Source of the DNA: Rhodoferax sp. OV413
Lineage (GTDB): Bacteria > Pseudomonadota > Gammaproteobacteria > Burkholderiales > Burkholderiaceae_C
Direction of reading: 5' to 3'
Assembly (NCBI RefSeq): GCF_900104385.1
Contig: NZ_FNJA01000004.1
Location: 62,001 to 126,000 of the forward strand
DNA length: 64,000 nt
Each line of letters opens with the position of its first letter. Positions within the stretch are counted from its first letter, which is position 1. Below, piece after piece: positions 1 to 8,782 of the stretch. Position numbers and translations under genes: made by a program. The notes beneath the pieces are model-generated. The model did not search any database and had not been told where the DNA came from. It saw only the letters and a program-made list of their open reading frames with translations.

Positions 1-3000
1 CTGGAAGGCATACGCCTGAAATCCGGCAAAGACACGCTGCAGCCCACGTTTGAAGAGGAAAGCAGCGACGCCGACGCGGTGCTCAGCAGCCTGAGCTTCA
101 AAAGCCCGTTCGAAGAACTCACCAAGTTCAGCCTGACCCTGCCCAGCGACTTCAAAGACGCCTCCAACCGGCCGCTGAGCAATGCCAGCAGCTTCCCCCT
201 GCAGGTGGCCACCGGCAGCCGGCCGCCGCTGGCCAAGTTCGCCGCCGCGCCGTTCGGCATCGTCGAGCGCTTTGCCGAACCGAATGGGGTGGCGCTGCTG
301 CCAGTCACGCTGCGCAATGTGGAGGCCAAGCTGGCGATCTCCGGGCTGAACCCCGAAGCAGTCAAATCAGCCGGCAAGGTCAGCGACCTGCAGCCACGCA
401 GCGACGCCGAGATCATTGCCTGGTTCGAAAAAGTGCAGCGCTACGACAGCTACCACGTGCCGCGCAAGCTGGCCGCCGCCGAGCTCAAAGGCCGCCTGCC
501 CAAGGTGCTGGGCGACGAGGACAAAAACTACGTGCAGAGCCGCATGCTGTCGCTGCTGCAAGACCAGCCCGGCGTGAAGACGCTGGACCTGCCCCAGCCT
601 GCCAGCAACGACCCGCGGCCGTTCGAGGTGGTCGGCATTCCGCTGACGCCCGGCTTCCACGTGGTCGAGATCGCCTCCAAGATGCTGGGCAGCTCGCTAC
701 TGGACGAACGCTTTGGCGGTCAGCGCACCATGTATGTTCGCACCTCGGCCCTGGTGACCAACCTGGGCGTGCACTTCAAGCTGGGCCGCGAGAACGCCCT
801 GGCCTGGGTTACCAGCCTGGACAAAGGCCTGCCCGTGGCCAATGCCCAGGTGCAGGTATCCGACTGCCGAGGCAAGCCCATCGCCCACGCCACCACCGAT
901 GCGCAAGGCATCGCCTACCTGAGCGGCATCAGCGCCGAGGCGCCCAATTGCAGCGGCGAGGAAAGCAGCCGCCAGGCCTACTTTGTCAGCGCCCGCAGCA
1001 CCGGCCAGGACGGCGTGGCCGACATGGCCTTCACCTGGAGCGACTGGAACCGCGGCATCGAAGCCTGGCGCTTCAACCTGCCGACCAGCCGCGAAGCCCG
1101 GCCCGACGAGCGCGCCCACACCATCTTCGACCGCACCCTGCTGCGCGCCGGCGAAACCGTGTCGATGAAGCACATTCTGCGCACCGAAACCAGCAAGGGC
1201 TTTGGCCTGCCGCAGTCGGCACCCGACACCCTGCTGATCACCCACGTGGGCAGCGGCCAGCAATACACCCAGGACCTGGCCTGGCGCAAAACCGCCACCG
1301 GCGGCCGCAGTGCCGAAAGCACCTGGTCCATTCCGCCCGCTGCCAAGCTGGGCGTCTACACCGTGGAATTACACAGCGCGGGCAATGAGCGCAGCTTCAG
1401 CACCGGCATGTTCCGCGTGGAGGAGTTCCGCCTGCCGGTGCTCGAAGGCCGGGTCACGCCCAGCGACAAGAAAGCCCTGGTCAACGTGAAGAGCGTGCCG
1501 GTCGATGTGCAGATTAACTACGTGGCCGGCGGCGGCGCGGCCAATCTGCCGGTGCGCGTGTCGGCCCTGGTGCGCGGCAAATACCTGAGCTACAGCGACT
1601 TCGAGGAATTCAGCTTCGCCGCGCCCCGGCGTGATAACTCAGACTCCAACGCCGCCGTGGCCGACGAAGAGCAGGCCGAAGCCAGCCAGGACAACCGCGT
1701 GATTGCCGACAAGCTGCCCTTGACGCTGAACAAGAACGGTGCCGGCAAGGTCACAGTCAACGAGGTGCCCATCCGCCCGCAGCCGCAAGACCTGCTGCTG
1801 GAAGCCACCTACTCCGACCCGAACGGCGAGGTGCAAACCATCCGCAGCACGCAAACCCTGTGGCCGGCCTCGGTGGTCGCCGGCATCAAGACCGAGGGCT
1901 GGGTATCGACCAGCCAGAAGCTGAAGTTCCAGGCCCTGGCGCTGGACCTGGCCGGCAAGCCAAAGGCCGATGTAGCGCTGGAGGTTACCGCCACGGCCCG
2001 CATCGTCACCACCAGCCGCAAGCGCATGGTCGGCGGCTTCTATACCTACGACAACAAGACCACCATCAAGTCTCTGGGCACGGTGTGCAGCGGCAAGAGC
2101 GACGCGCGCGGCCTGCTGCTGTGCGAAGCGGCACTGAAGGAAGCCGGTGAAGTCGAGCTGGTGGTCACCGCCAAAGACAGCGAGGGCTATCGCATCCAGG
2201 CCGCGTCTTCGGTCTATGTGACCAAGCAGGGCGAGCTGTGGTTCGGCGGCGAGAACCACGACCGCATGGACCTGCTGCCTGAGAAGAAGAGCTACCAGCC
2301 CGGTGAGACCGCCAAGTTCCAGGTGCGCATGCCGTTCCGCTTTGCCACCGCGCTGGTGGCGGTGGAGCGCGAGGGCATTGTGCAAACCCAAGTCGTCCAG
2401 CTCAACGGCCAGGACCCGACCATCCAGCTGAAGATCCAGGACGGCTGGGGCCCGAATGTGTATGTGAGCGTGCTGGCCCTGCGGGGACGGCTGCGCGAGG
2501 TGCCCTGGTACAGCTTCTTCACCTGGGGCTACAAGGCGCCGCGCGAATGGTGGACCAGCTTCTGGTACGAGGGCCGCGAATACGTGGCGCCCACCACCCT
2601 GGTCGATCTGAGCAAACCGGCCTTCCGCCTGGGCGTGGCCGAGATACGCGTCGGCAGCAAGGCCCACCAGCTGGATGTGAGCGTCAAGGCCGATAAAGAA
2701 AGCTACCCGGTGCGCGGCCAGGCCAAGGTGACGGTCCAGGTCAAGCTGCCCAACGGCCAGCCCGCCGCCAACGCCGAGGTGGCCCTGGCCGCCGTCGACC
2801 AGGCGCTGCTGGAACTGATGCCCAACAACAGCTGGAACCTGCTCGACGCCATGCTGCAGCGCCGGTCCTGGGGCGTGGAAACCTCCACTGCGCAGATGGA
2901 AATCATCGGCCGGCGCCACTACGGCCGCAAAGCCGTGCCCGCTGGCGGTGGTGGTGGCCACAGCGGCGCGCGCGAGCTGCTGGAAACCCTGCTGCTCTGG

Positions 3001-5127
3001 AACCCCAAGCTGCAGCTGGACGCGAATGGCCAGGCCACGGTCACCGTGCCGCTGAACGATGCGCTCACCACCTTCAAGATCGTCGCCGTGGCCGATGCGT
3101 CCACCGGCCTGTTCGGCACAGGCTCCACCAGCATCCGCGCCACGCAGGACCTGCAGATCATCAGCGGCCTGCCGCCGCTGGTGCGCGAAGACGACCAGTT
3201 CCGCGCCCAGATCACCCTGCGCAACACCACGCAAAAAGCCATGAAGGTGGAAGTCGCGCCGCGCGCCACCCTGCTGGACCTGAAGCCGCAAACCGTGGAC
3301 ATCCCGGCCGGCGAAGCGCGTGAAGTCGCCTGGAACGTGACGGCCCCGGCGCAACTGGCGCAAGTCCGGTCCGAAGCCATTCTCTGGGAGATCGAAGCCA
3401 AAGACAGCATCAGCGGCGCCCGCGATGCGCTGAAGGCGCGGCAACGCATCATCCCCGCCGTGCCGCTGACGGTGCAGCAGGCCACGCTGGTGCAGGTCGA
3501 TGGCCCGTACACATTGGATGTGAACCCGCCCGCCGACGCCCTGCCCGGCCGTGGCGGTTTGAAGATGTCCATGCAGCCGACCCTGGCCGAAGGCCTGCCC
3601 GGCGTGCGCGACTGGTTCGCCAACTACCCGTTTGCCTGCCTGGAGCAAAAGACCAGCAAGTCCGTGGGCCTGCGCGACGCCAAGCTATGGGAAACCGTGG
3701 CTGCACAAATCCCCAGCTACCTGGACAGCGACGGCCTGGCCAGCTACTTCCCGCCGCGCGACGGCGAGGCCGAGCGCGGCAGCGATACCTTGACCGCCTA
3801 TCTGCTGGCGGCCACCCACGAGGCATCGGGCATCAACCCCGCGTTCGCGCTGAGCGACGAGGTGCGTGCGCCGATGGAGCGCGGCCTGATCGCCTTTGTC
3901 GAAGGCCGTATCCAGCGCAGCTTCTGGAGCCCGCGCAAGGATCTGGACATGCGCAAACTGGCCGCCATCGAAGCCCTGTCGCGCTACGGCAAGGCCCAGG
4001 CCCGCATGCTGGGCAGCATCACCATTGCACCCAACCAGTGGCCCACCCACGCGGTGATCGACTGGCTGAACATCCTCAAGCGCGTGGCCGATATGCCCGA
4101 ACGCGACAAGCGCCTGGCCGAGGCCCAGCAAATCCTGCGCTCCCGCCTGAGCTTCCAGGGCACGAAGATGGTCTTCAGCACCGAGCAGGACGACTACTGG
4201 TGGTGGCTGATGCAGAACGGCGACGTCAACACCGCCCGCCTGCTGCTGGCCGTGATGGACGACCCGGCCTGGAAGGACGACATGGGCCGCCTGGCCAATG
4301 GCTTCATCAGCCGCCAGCAACGCGGCGCCTGGCTCACCACCACCGCCAATCTGTGGGGCGGCCTGGCGCTGGAGAAGTTCTCCGCCAAGTTTGAAGCCAC
4401 GCCGGTCACCGGCATCACCAAGGCCGCCCTCGGCGCGGCCATGACCAGCGTCGACTGGAGCAAGGTCGAGCGCATCAAGCCTACCGACACCGCGGGTGCG
4501 CCGCACCAGACCACCATGTTTGGTGCGGCCGCCTCGCCCGGCAACCTGCGCAACAACGGCATGTTCCTGCCCTGGAGTAAACCCGCCGCCAAGGAGACGC
4601 TGACAGTGACCCAGCAAGGCACCGGCAAACCCTGGTTGACCCTGCAGTCGGTGGCCGCGATCGTGCTGAAGGCACCGTTCAACGCCGGCTACCAGATCAA
4701 GAAGACCATCACCCCGGTGGAGCAGGCCAATAAATCCTTGCCCGTAGGCCAGTACACCCGCGGCGACGTGCTGCGCATCAGCCTGGAAGTCAACGCCTCG
4801 GCCGACATGACCTGGGTTGCCATCACCGACCCCATCCCCGGCGGCGCCACCATCCTCGGCAGCGGGTTAGGCCGCGATTCCGAAATCGCCACCCAGGGCG
4901 AAAAGCGCAGCGGCAGCGGCTGGCCGGCCTTCGAGGAGCGCAGCTTCGAATCCTTCCGCAGCTACTACGAGTACCTGCCCAAGGGCGTGGTGAAGGTGGA
5001 ATACACCGTGCGGCTGAACAACGTCGGCGACTTCGCGCTGCCACCGAGCCGGGTGGAAGCCATGTACGCGCCGGAGATGTTTGGCGAATGGCCGAATCCG
5101 CGGGTGAAGGTGGAGGCGGCGAAGTGA
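1..5127 (+). CDS. Bacterial alpha-2-macroglobulin (YfhM-like), 5' truncated by window edge
   Basis: The frame is open from base 1, so the true start lies upstream; about 1,708 codons are visible. Bacterial alpha-2-macroglobulins are periplasmic, usually lipid-anchored protease traps that guard the cell wall. Visible parts include an MG2-like domain near residues 250-330, a bait/A2M_N_2 region in the middle, an A2M domain (TTFKIVAVADAS, nt about 3068-3103), and the thioester motif CLEQ with the reactive Cys codon at 3637-3639. C-terminal macroglobulin-like strands end in WPNPRVKVEAAK. CLEQ points to the YfhM type rather than the thioester-less YfaS type. The stop overlaps the start of pbpC, the same pairing as in E. 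coli. The missing N-terminus should carry the lipobox, which cannot be checked here. Confidence 0.93.
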   Translation: MEGIRLKSGKDTLQPTFEEESSDADAVLSSLSFKSPFEELTKFSLTLPSDFKDASNRPLSNASSFPLQVATGSRPPLAKFAAAPFGIVERFAEPNGVALLPVTLRNVEAKLAISGLNPEAVKSAGKVSDLQPRSDAEIIAWFEKVQRYDSYHVPRKLAAAELKGRLPKVLGDEDKNYVQSRMLSLLQDQPGVKTLDLPQPASNDPRPFEVVGIPLTPGFHVVEIASKMLGSSLLDERFGGQRTMYVRTSALVTNLGVHFKLGRENALAWVTSLDKGLPVANAQVQVSDCRGKPIAHATTDAQGIAYLSGISAEAPNCSGEESSRQAYFVSARSTGQDGVADMAFTWSDWNRGIEAWRFNLPTSREARPDERAHTIFDRTLLRAGETVSMKHILRTETSKGFGLPQSAPDTLLITHVGSGQQYTQDLAWRKTATGGRSAESTWSIPPAAKLGVYTVELHSAGNERSFSTGMFRVEEFRLPVLEGRVTPSDKKALVNVKSVPVDVQINYVAGGGAANLPVRVSALVRGKYLSYSDFEEFSFAAPRRDNSDSNAAVADEEQAEASQDNRVIADKLPLTLNKNGAGKVTVNEVPIRPQPQDLLLEATYSDPNGEVQTIRSTQTLWPASVVAGIKTEGWVSTSQKLKFQALALDLAGKPKADVALEVTATARIVTTSRKRMVGGFYTYDNKTTIKSLGTVCSGKSDARGLLLCEAALKEAGEVELVVTAKDSEGYRIQAASSVYVTKQGELWFGGENHDRMDLLPEKKSYQPGETAKFQVRMPFRFATALVAVEREGIVQTQVVQLNGQDPTIQLKIQDGWGPNVYVSVLALRGRLREVPWYSFFTWGYKAPREWWTSFWYEGREYVAPTTLVDLSKPAFRLGVAEIRVGSKAHQLDVSVKADKESYPVRGQAKVTVQVKLPNGQPAANAEVALAAVDQALLELMPNNSWNLLDAMLQRRSWGVETSTAQMEIIGRRHYGRKAVPAGGGGGHSGARELLETLLLWNPKLQLDANGQATVTVPLNDALTTFKIVAVADASTGLFGTGSTSIRATQDLQIISGLPPLVREDDQFRAQITLRNTTQKAMKVEVAPRATLLDLKPQTVDIPAGEAREVAWNVTAPAQLAQVRSEAILWEIEAKDSISGARDALKARQRIIPAVPLTVQQATLVQVDGPYTLDVNPPADALPGRGGLKMSMQPTLAEGLPGVRDWFANYPFACLEQKTSKSVGLRDAKLWETVAAQIPSYLDSDGLASYFPPRDGEAERGSDTLTAYLLAATHEASGINPAFALSDEVRAPMERGLIAFVEGRIQRSFWSPRKDLDMRKLAAIEALSRYGKAQARMLGSITIAPNQWPTHAVIDWLNILKRVADMPERDKRLAEAQQILRSRLSFQGTKMVFSTEQDDYWWWLMQNGDVNTARLLLAVMDDPAWKDDMGRLANGFISRQQRGAWLTTTANLWGGLALEKFSAKFEATPVTGITKAALGAAMTSVDWSKVERIKPTDTAGAPHQTTMFGAAASPGNLRNNGMFLPWSKPAAKETLTVTQQGTGKPWLTLQSVAAIVLKAPFNAGYQIKKTITPVEQANKSLPVGQYTRGDVLRISLEVNASADMTWVAITDPIPGGATILGSGLGRDSEIATQGEKRSGSGWPAFEERSFESFRSYYEYLPKGVVKVEYTVRLNNVGDFALPPSRVEAMYAPEMFGEWPNPRVKVEAAK

Positions 5128-7283
5128 ACCCAGGGGGTTGTCGCCACCCGCTTGCTGCGCTTTTAATAGCTACCAGCGTAGGTAACGCCTGCGCTGCAGC
5201 CACTTTTAGCTCCATAAAATCCAGCTACCAGCCGTCCGACACCCAGATCCTCGACCGCCATGGCGAGCTGCTGCAGCGGCTGCGCACCGACGCGACAGTG
5301 CGGCGCGGCCAGTGGGTGGCGCTGGCAGATGTGTCGCCGGCGCTGCGCACGGCGCTGGTGCTGAGCGAAGACAAGCGCTTTTACGAACACAGCGGCGTCG
5401 ATTGGCAGGCGGTGTCCAGCGCGGCCTGGGGCAACTTGTGGAACACCAAGACCCGCGGTGCGTCGACCATCACCATGCAGCTGGCCGGCCTGCTGGACGC
5501 GGACCTGAAGCCCAGCGCCGGCGGGCGCAGCGTGGTGCAGAAGATCGGCCAGACCGTGTCGGCCCAGATGCTTGAACGCAGCTGGCGCAAGGACCAGATC
5601 CTCGAGGCTTATTTGAACCTGGTGCCGTTCCGCGGCGAGCTGGTGGGTATAGCTGCACTCAGCCAAACCTTGTTCGGCAAGGCCGCGCACGGCCTGGACG
5701 CGCGCGAGGCCGCCGTGGCCGCCGCGCTGGTGCGTGCGCCCAACGCCAAGCTGGCGCAGGTCACGCAACGCGCTTGCGGTGTGCTGCAGGCCATCGAGGC
5801 GAAGGCCGATTGCGCCGGGCTGGACCTGTTCACCACCGCCGCGTTGCAGCACCGCGCCTTTGACACCAGCGAAGGCATCGCGCCACACCTGGGTCGGCAA
5901 CTGGCCAAAGGCACGGCACGCAGCATCACCACCAGCCTGCGCGCGCCCTTGCAACGCTTTGCGGTGCAGACTCTGCAGCAGCATCTGCGCGAGCTGCAGG
6001 GCCGGCATGTGGAAGATGGCGCCGTCGTGGTGCTGGACAACGCCAGCGGCGAGGTGCTGGCCTGGGTCGGTTCGTCGGGCACCTTGAGCGCGGCGGCCGA
6101 AGTCGATGGCGTGACGGCGCTGCGCCAGCCTGGCTCCACGCTCAAACCATTTCTGTACGCCGAGGCCATCGCCGAGCGCCGCATCACCGCCGCCTCGCTG
6201 CTGGAAGACACGCCCACCCACATCCAGACCGCGGGCGGCTTGTACATCCCGCAGAACTACGACCACCAGTTCAAGGGCTGGGTGTCGACGCGCACCGCAC
6301 TGGCCGCCTCGCTGAACGTGCCTGCGGTGCGCACCCTGGTGATGGTGTCGCCGGATGCGTTCTTCCGCCAGCTGCAGGCACTGGGCTTGCCGTTGAAGGA
6401 ATCGGGCGGCTACTACGGCTACAGCCTGGCGCTGGGCAGCGCCGAAGTCTCGCTGCTGAACCTCACCAATGCCTACCGCGCGCTGGGCAACGGCGGGCGC
6501 TACAGCCCCACCAGCTTCACGCCCAACGCCAAGCCGCAGTTCCGTCCCGCACTGGACCCGCGCGCCGCCTTCATCGCCACCGACATCCTGTCCGATCCGC
6601 TGGCGCGCAGCCGCACCTTTGGCAGCGACAGCCTGCTGGCCACACGCTTCTGGTCAGCGGTAAAAACCGGCACCAGCAAGGACATGCGCGACAACTGGGC
6701 GGTCGGCTACTCGCAGGCCTACACGGTGGGCGTATGGGTTGGCAACGCCAGCGGCGCGCCGATGTGGGACGTGAGCGGCACGACAGGAGCAGCGCCCGTC
6801 TGGGTCGCGGTCATGCAGTTCCTGCACAGCCGCCAGCCCAGCCGCGCACCTGCGCCGCCGCCCGGCGTGCTGCAGGCCGCGGTGCAGTTTGGCGGCCAGG
6901 AAGCGGCCCGCAGCGAGTGGTTCATTGAGGGGACGCAGCAAACCCAGTTTGCTATGCATTCCGTAGCCGCTGGCGCTGATGGAACCAGCGCCAACGGCCT
7001 GAAAAGCTTGGAAACCACGGCCCGCATCACCAGCCCGACCAGCGGCACCATCATCGCGCTGGACCCGGACATTCCGCCCACCCACCAGCGCGTCAGCCTG
7101 CAGGCCGAAGGCAGCGGCCTGCGCTGGTGGATAGACGGCAAGCTGTTCGCTCCCGGCCCGTTGGCCCAGTGGCTGCCCTGGCCGGGCCGGCATGTGCTGC
7201 AGATCCGCAATGCGCGCGGCGAGGTGCTGGACAGCGTGCGGCTCGAAGTGCGCGGCGCCGGGCTGCGTAGCGCGCAAAAATAA
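5124..7283 (+). CDS. pbpC: Penicillin-binding protein 1C (bifunctional peptidoglycan synthase)
   Basis: A periplasmic, membrane-attached glycosyltransferase/transpeptidase of about 719 residues. Family GT51 motifs are visible: EDKRFYEHSG near residue 82, GASTITMQ, and RKDQILEAYLN. The transpeptidase shows QPGSTLKPF (Ser about 338), SLN, and KTGTS (Lys about 514). The C-terminus matches the BiPBP_C domain. I chose GTG 5124 because GGAGG at 5112-5116 lies 7 nt upstream and the GTGA overlap couples it to the macroglobulin stop; an ATG at 5088 would add 12 Gly/Glu-rich residues. The N-terminal hydrophobic segment (LLIATSVGNACAAATFS) is encoded by a copy of the dispersed stem-loop repeat. A second copy lies in the linker before BiPBP_C. 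Confidence 0.93.
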   Translation: MNPGGCRHPLAALLIATSVGNACAAATFSSIKSSYQPSDTQILDRHGELLQRLRTDATVRRGQWVALADVSPALRTALVLSEDKRFYEHSGVDWQAVSSAAWGNLWNTKTRGASTITMQLAGLLDADLKPSAGGRSVVQKIGQTVSAQMLERSWRKDQILEAYLNLVPFRGELVGIAALSQTLFGKAAHGLDAREAAVAAALVRAPNAKLAQVTQRACGVLQAIEAKADCAGLDLFTTAALQHRAFDTSEGIAPHLGRQLAKGTARSITTSLRAPLQRFAVQTLQQHLRELQGRHVEDGAVVVLDNASGEVLAWVGSSGTLSAAAEVDGVTALRQPGSTLKPFLYAEAIAERRITAASLLEDTPTHIQTAGGLYIPQNYDHQFKGWVSTRTALAASLNVPAVRTLVMVSPDAFFRQLQALGLPLKESGGYYGYSLALGSAEVSLLNLTNAYRALGNGGRYSPTSFTPNAKPQFRPALDPRAAFIATDILSDPLARSRTFGSDSLLATRFWSAVKTGTSKDMRDNWAVGYSQAYTVGVWVGNASGAPMWDVSGTTGAAPVWVAVMQFLHSRQPSRAPAPPPGVLQAAVQFGGQEAARSEWFIEGTQQTQFAMHSVAAGADGTSANGLKSLETTARITSPTSGTIIALDPDIPPTHQRVSLQAEGSGLRWWIDGKLFAPGPLAQWLPWPGRHVLQIRNARGEVLDSVRLEVRGAGLRSAQK
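5161..5212. repeat. Dispersed stem-loop repeat, copy 1 (encodes pbpC signal segment)
   Basis: CAGCGTAGG (5174-5182) pairs with CCTGCGCTG (5188-5196), 8 of 9 positions, loop TAACG, with flanks TTTTAATAGCTAC and CAGCCACTTTTAGC typical of the family. It lies within codons 13-30 of pbpC. Confidence 0.7.
6948..7006. repeat. Dispersed stem-loop repeat, copy 2 (inside pbpC linker)
   Basis: GGCGCTG (6972-6978) pairs perfectly with CAGCGCC (6986-6992); flanks TTTGCTATGCATTCCGTAGC and AACGGCCTGAAAAGC match the family. It lies in frame between the transpeptidase and BiPBP_C domains. Confidence 0.7.
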
Positions 7284-7286
7284 GCC

Positions 7287-7871
7287 ATGCCTCCCTACAC
7301 AGTTTGTAGCGTCAACACCGGCAGTGCCCGCCGCTTGCAGGCGGGCGGCCGGCGCGTGCTCAGCGCCATCGGCAAGCAGGCCGTGGCTGGCTCGGTGGCG
7401 CTGCGGGTGCTGGGTTTGGAGGGCGACGAACAAGCCGATCTGCGGGTGCACGGCGGGCGGGACAAAGCCGTCTACGCCTACCCGGCCGAGCACTACGGGT
7501 TCTGGCAGGCCCGTCGGCAAGCCATGGGCGCCAGCCTGTTCGACAAGACGCTGCCGCCCGGCTTTGTCGGCGAAAACCTGAGCCTGCAGGGTCTGCTGGA
7601 AACCGATGTCTGGGTCGGCGACAGCCTGCACTTCCCCGACTGCAGCCTGCGCGTCACCGAGCCGCGCCAGCCCTGCTTCAAGTTCAACGCGGTGATGGGC
7701 TATACCGACGCCGCGCGCGACATGCTGCAGCAAGGCTGCTGCGGTTTTTATCTGGCGGTGCTGCGGCCCGGCAGCATCCAGGCCGGCCAGGCTTTCACGC
7801 TAGAGCCGGGACCACGCGCCTTGTCCATCGCCGCGGCCTTTGGCGGCAAACGCACTCCGCATTTGCGGTAA
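7287..7871 (+). CDS. MOSC domain protein (YiiM-like)
   Basis: 194 residues, starting 3 nt after pbpC. MOSC domains bind molybdenum-cofactor sulfur or persulfide intermediates; YiiM-type proteins help detoxify N-hydroxylated bases. The family pattern is seen in LRVHGGRDKAVYAY near residue 53, GFVGENL near residue 93, and the conserved cysteine in RQPCFKFN near residue 131. There is no signal peptide, so it is cytosolic. No good ribosome binding site is visible, so translation may depend on the upstream gene. The exact substrate cannot be told from sequence. Confidence 0.85.
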   Translation: MPPYTVCSVNTGSARRLQAGGRRVLSAIGKQAVAGSVALRVLGLEGDEQADLRVHGGRDKAVYAYPAEHYGFWQARRQAMGASLFDKTLPPGFVGENLSLQGLLETDVWVGDSLHFPDCSLRVTEPRQPCFKFNAVMGYTDAARDMLQQGCCGFYLAVLRPGSIQAGQAFTLEPGPRALSIAAAFGGKRTPHLR

Positions 7872-7892
7872 ACATCACATCCAAGGAGCCCC

Positions 7893-8597
7893 ATGAAAAC
7901 CATAGGCCTGATCGGCGGCATGAGCTGGGAGTCAACGGTTCCCTACTACCGCTCCATCAACGAAACCGTAAAAGAGAAGCTGGGCGGACTGCATTCGGCC
8001 AAGCTGGTGCTGGTGAGTGTCGACTTCTTTGAGATCGAGCGCCTGCAGCATGCGGGTGATTGGGACGCCGCCGGTGCGCTGCTGGCCGATGCGGCGCGCG
8101 CACTGCAGCGGGCCGGGGCCGACTGCGTGGTCGTGTGTACCAACACCATGCACAAGGTGGCGCCGGCGATCGAGGCGGAGGTCAGCATTCCTCTGCTGCA
8201 CATCGCCGACCCGACGGCAGCGGCCATCCAGGCCGCCGGCTTGCAGACCATAGGCCTGCTGGGCACGCGCTTCACCATGGAGCAAGACTTCTACAAAGAC
8301 CGCATGCAGACCCGCCACGGCCTGCGCATGCTGGTGCCCGACGCCGCCGGCCGCGACAGCGTGCACCGCATCATCTACGAAGAGCTGTGCCTGGGCCAGA
8401 TCCTGCCGGCGTCGCGCCAAACCTACCGCGAGGTCATGGCGGCGCTCGTAGCCCAGGGCGCGCAGGCCATCATCCTGGGCTGCACCGAAATTGCGCTGCT
8501 GGTCGATGCCAGCGACGCCAGCGTGCCGCTGTTCGACACCACGGCCATCCACGCCCGTAGCGCGGCAGAGTGGGCCTTGCAAACCAGCTTAGGCTGA
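7893..8597 (+). CDS. Aspartate/glutamate (broad-specificity amino acid) racemase, YgeA-like
   Basis: A 234-residue PLP-independent racemase of the Asp/Glu racemase superfamily. It starts at ATG 7893 behind AAGGAG. Family marks are GLIGGMSWEST at the N-terminus, the first catalytic cysteine in CTNTMHK near residue 82, and the second in GCTEIALL near residue 193. Such enzymes interconvert L- and D-amino acids with two cysteines acting as acid and base. It lies alone 21 nt after the MOSC gene; whether they share a role is unknown. Substrate preference (Asp, Glu, homoserine) is not readable from sequence. Confidence 0.88.
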   Translation: MKTIGLIGGMSWESTVPYYRSINETVKEKLGGLHSAKLVLVSVDFFEIERLQHAGDWDAAGALLADAARALQRAGADCVVVCTNTMHKVAPAIEAEVSIPLLHIADPTAAAIQAAGLQTIGLLGTRFTMEQDFYKDRMQTRHGLRMLVPDAAGRDSVHRIIYEELCLGQILPASRQTYREVMAALVAQGAQAIILGCTEIALLVDASDASVPLFDTTAIHARSAAEWALQTSLG

Positions 8598-8668
8598 GTT
8601 TTCAAGCCAAATCGGCCTCTGGCGCAGATAACACCTGCGCTAGCAGCTATGGAAATTGCAGCAAAACC
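8598..8668. repeat. Dispersed stem-loop repeat, copy 3 (intergenic)
   Basis: An intergenic copy just after the racemase stop. GCGCAG (8622-8627) pairs with CTGCGC (8635-8640), followed by TAGCAGCTATGG, the same tail seen at 57173 and 59086. There is no T-tract after the stem, so it is not a standard terminator. Confidence 0.7.
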
Positions 8669-8704
8669 ATAACCCCTGGCGGCGATACCGGCGCAGCGCC
8701 ATCC

Positions 8705-8733
8705 TATAATTCAAATGCAAATTATTCGCGTTT
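8705..8733 (+). promoter_or_regulatory. Candidate Fur box with upstream TATAAT
   Basis: Bases 8713-8733 form a 21-bp near-palindrome, AAATGCAAAT-T-ATTCGCGTTT, with 8 of 10 arm positions complementary, about 50 bp before a ferric-iron receptor gene. The AAT/ATT core resembles Fur sites. A TATAAT hexamer sits at 8705-8710 without a clear -35 box. A Fur role is inferred from position and symmetry only. Confidence 0.5.
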
Positions 8734-8782
8734 AAATTAGCCTGCCGATTTTTTGGCAGCTGCCCCATAGGATTTACTGCCC

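Noticed and set aside
1639-3648. A 669-codon open frame antisense to the macroglobulin gene
   Set aside because: GC-rich genes leave long open frames on the other strand. Its product is low-complexity (Gly, His, Gln, Ala) with no domain, while the forward frame has a clear family match.
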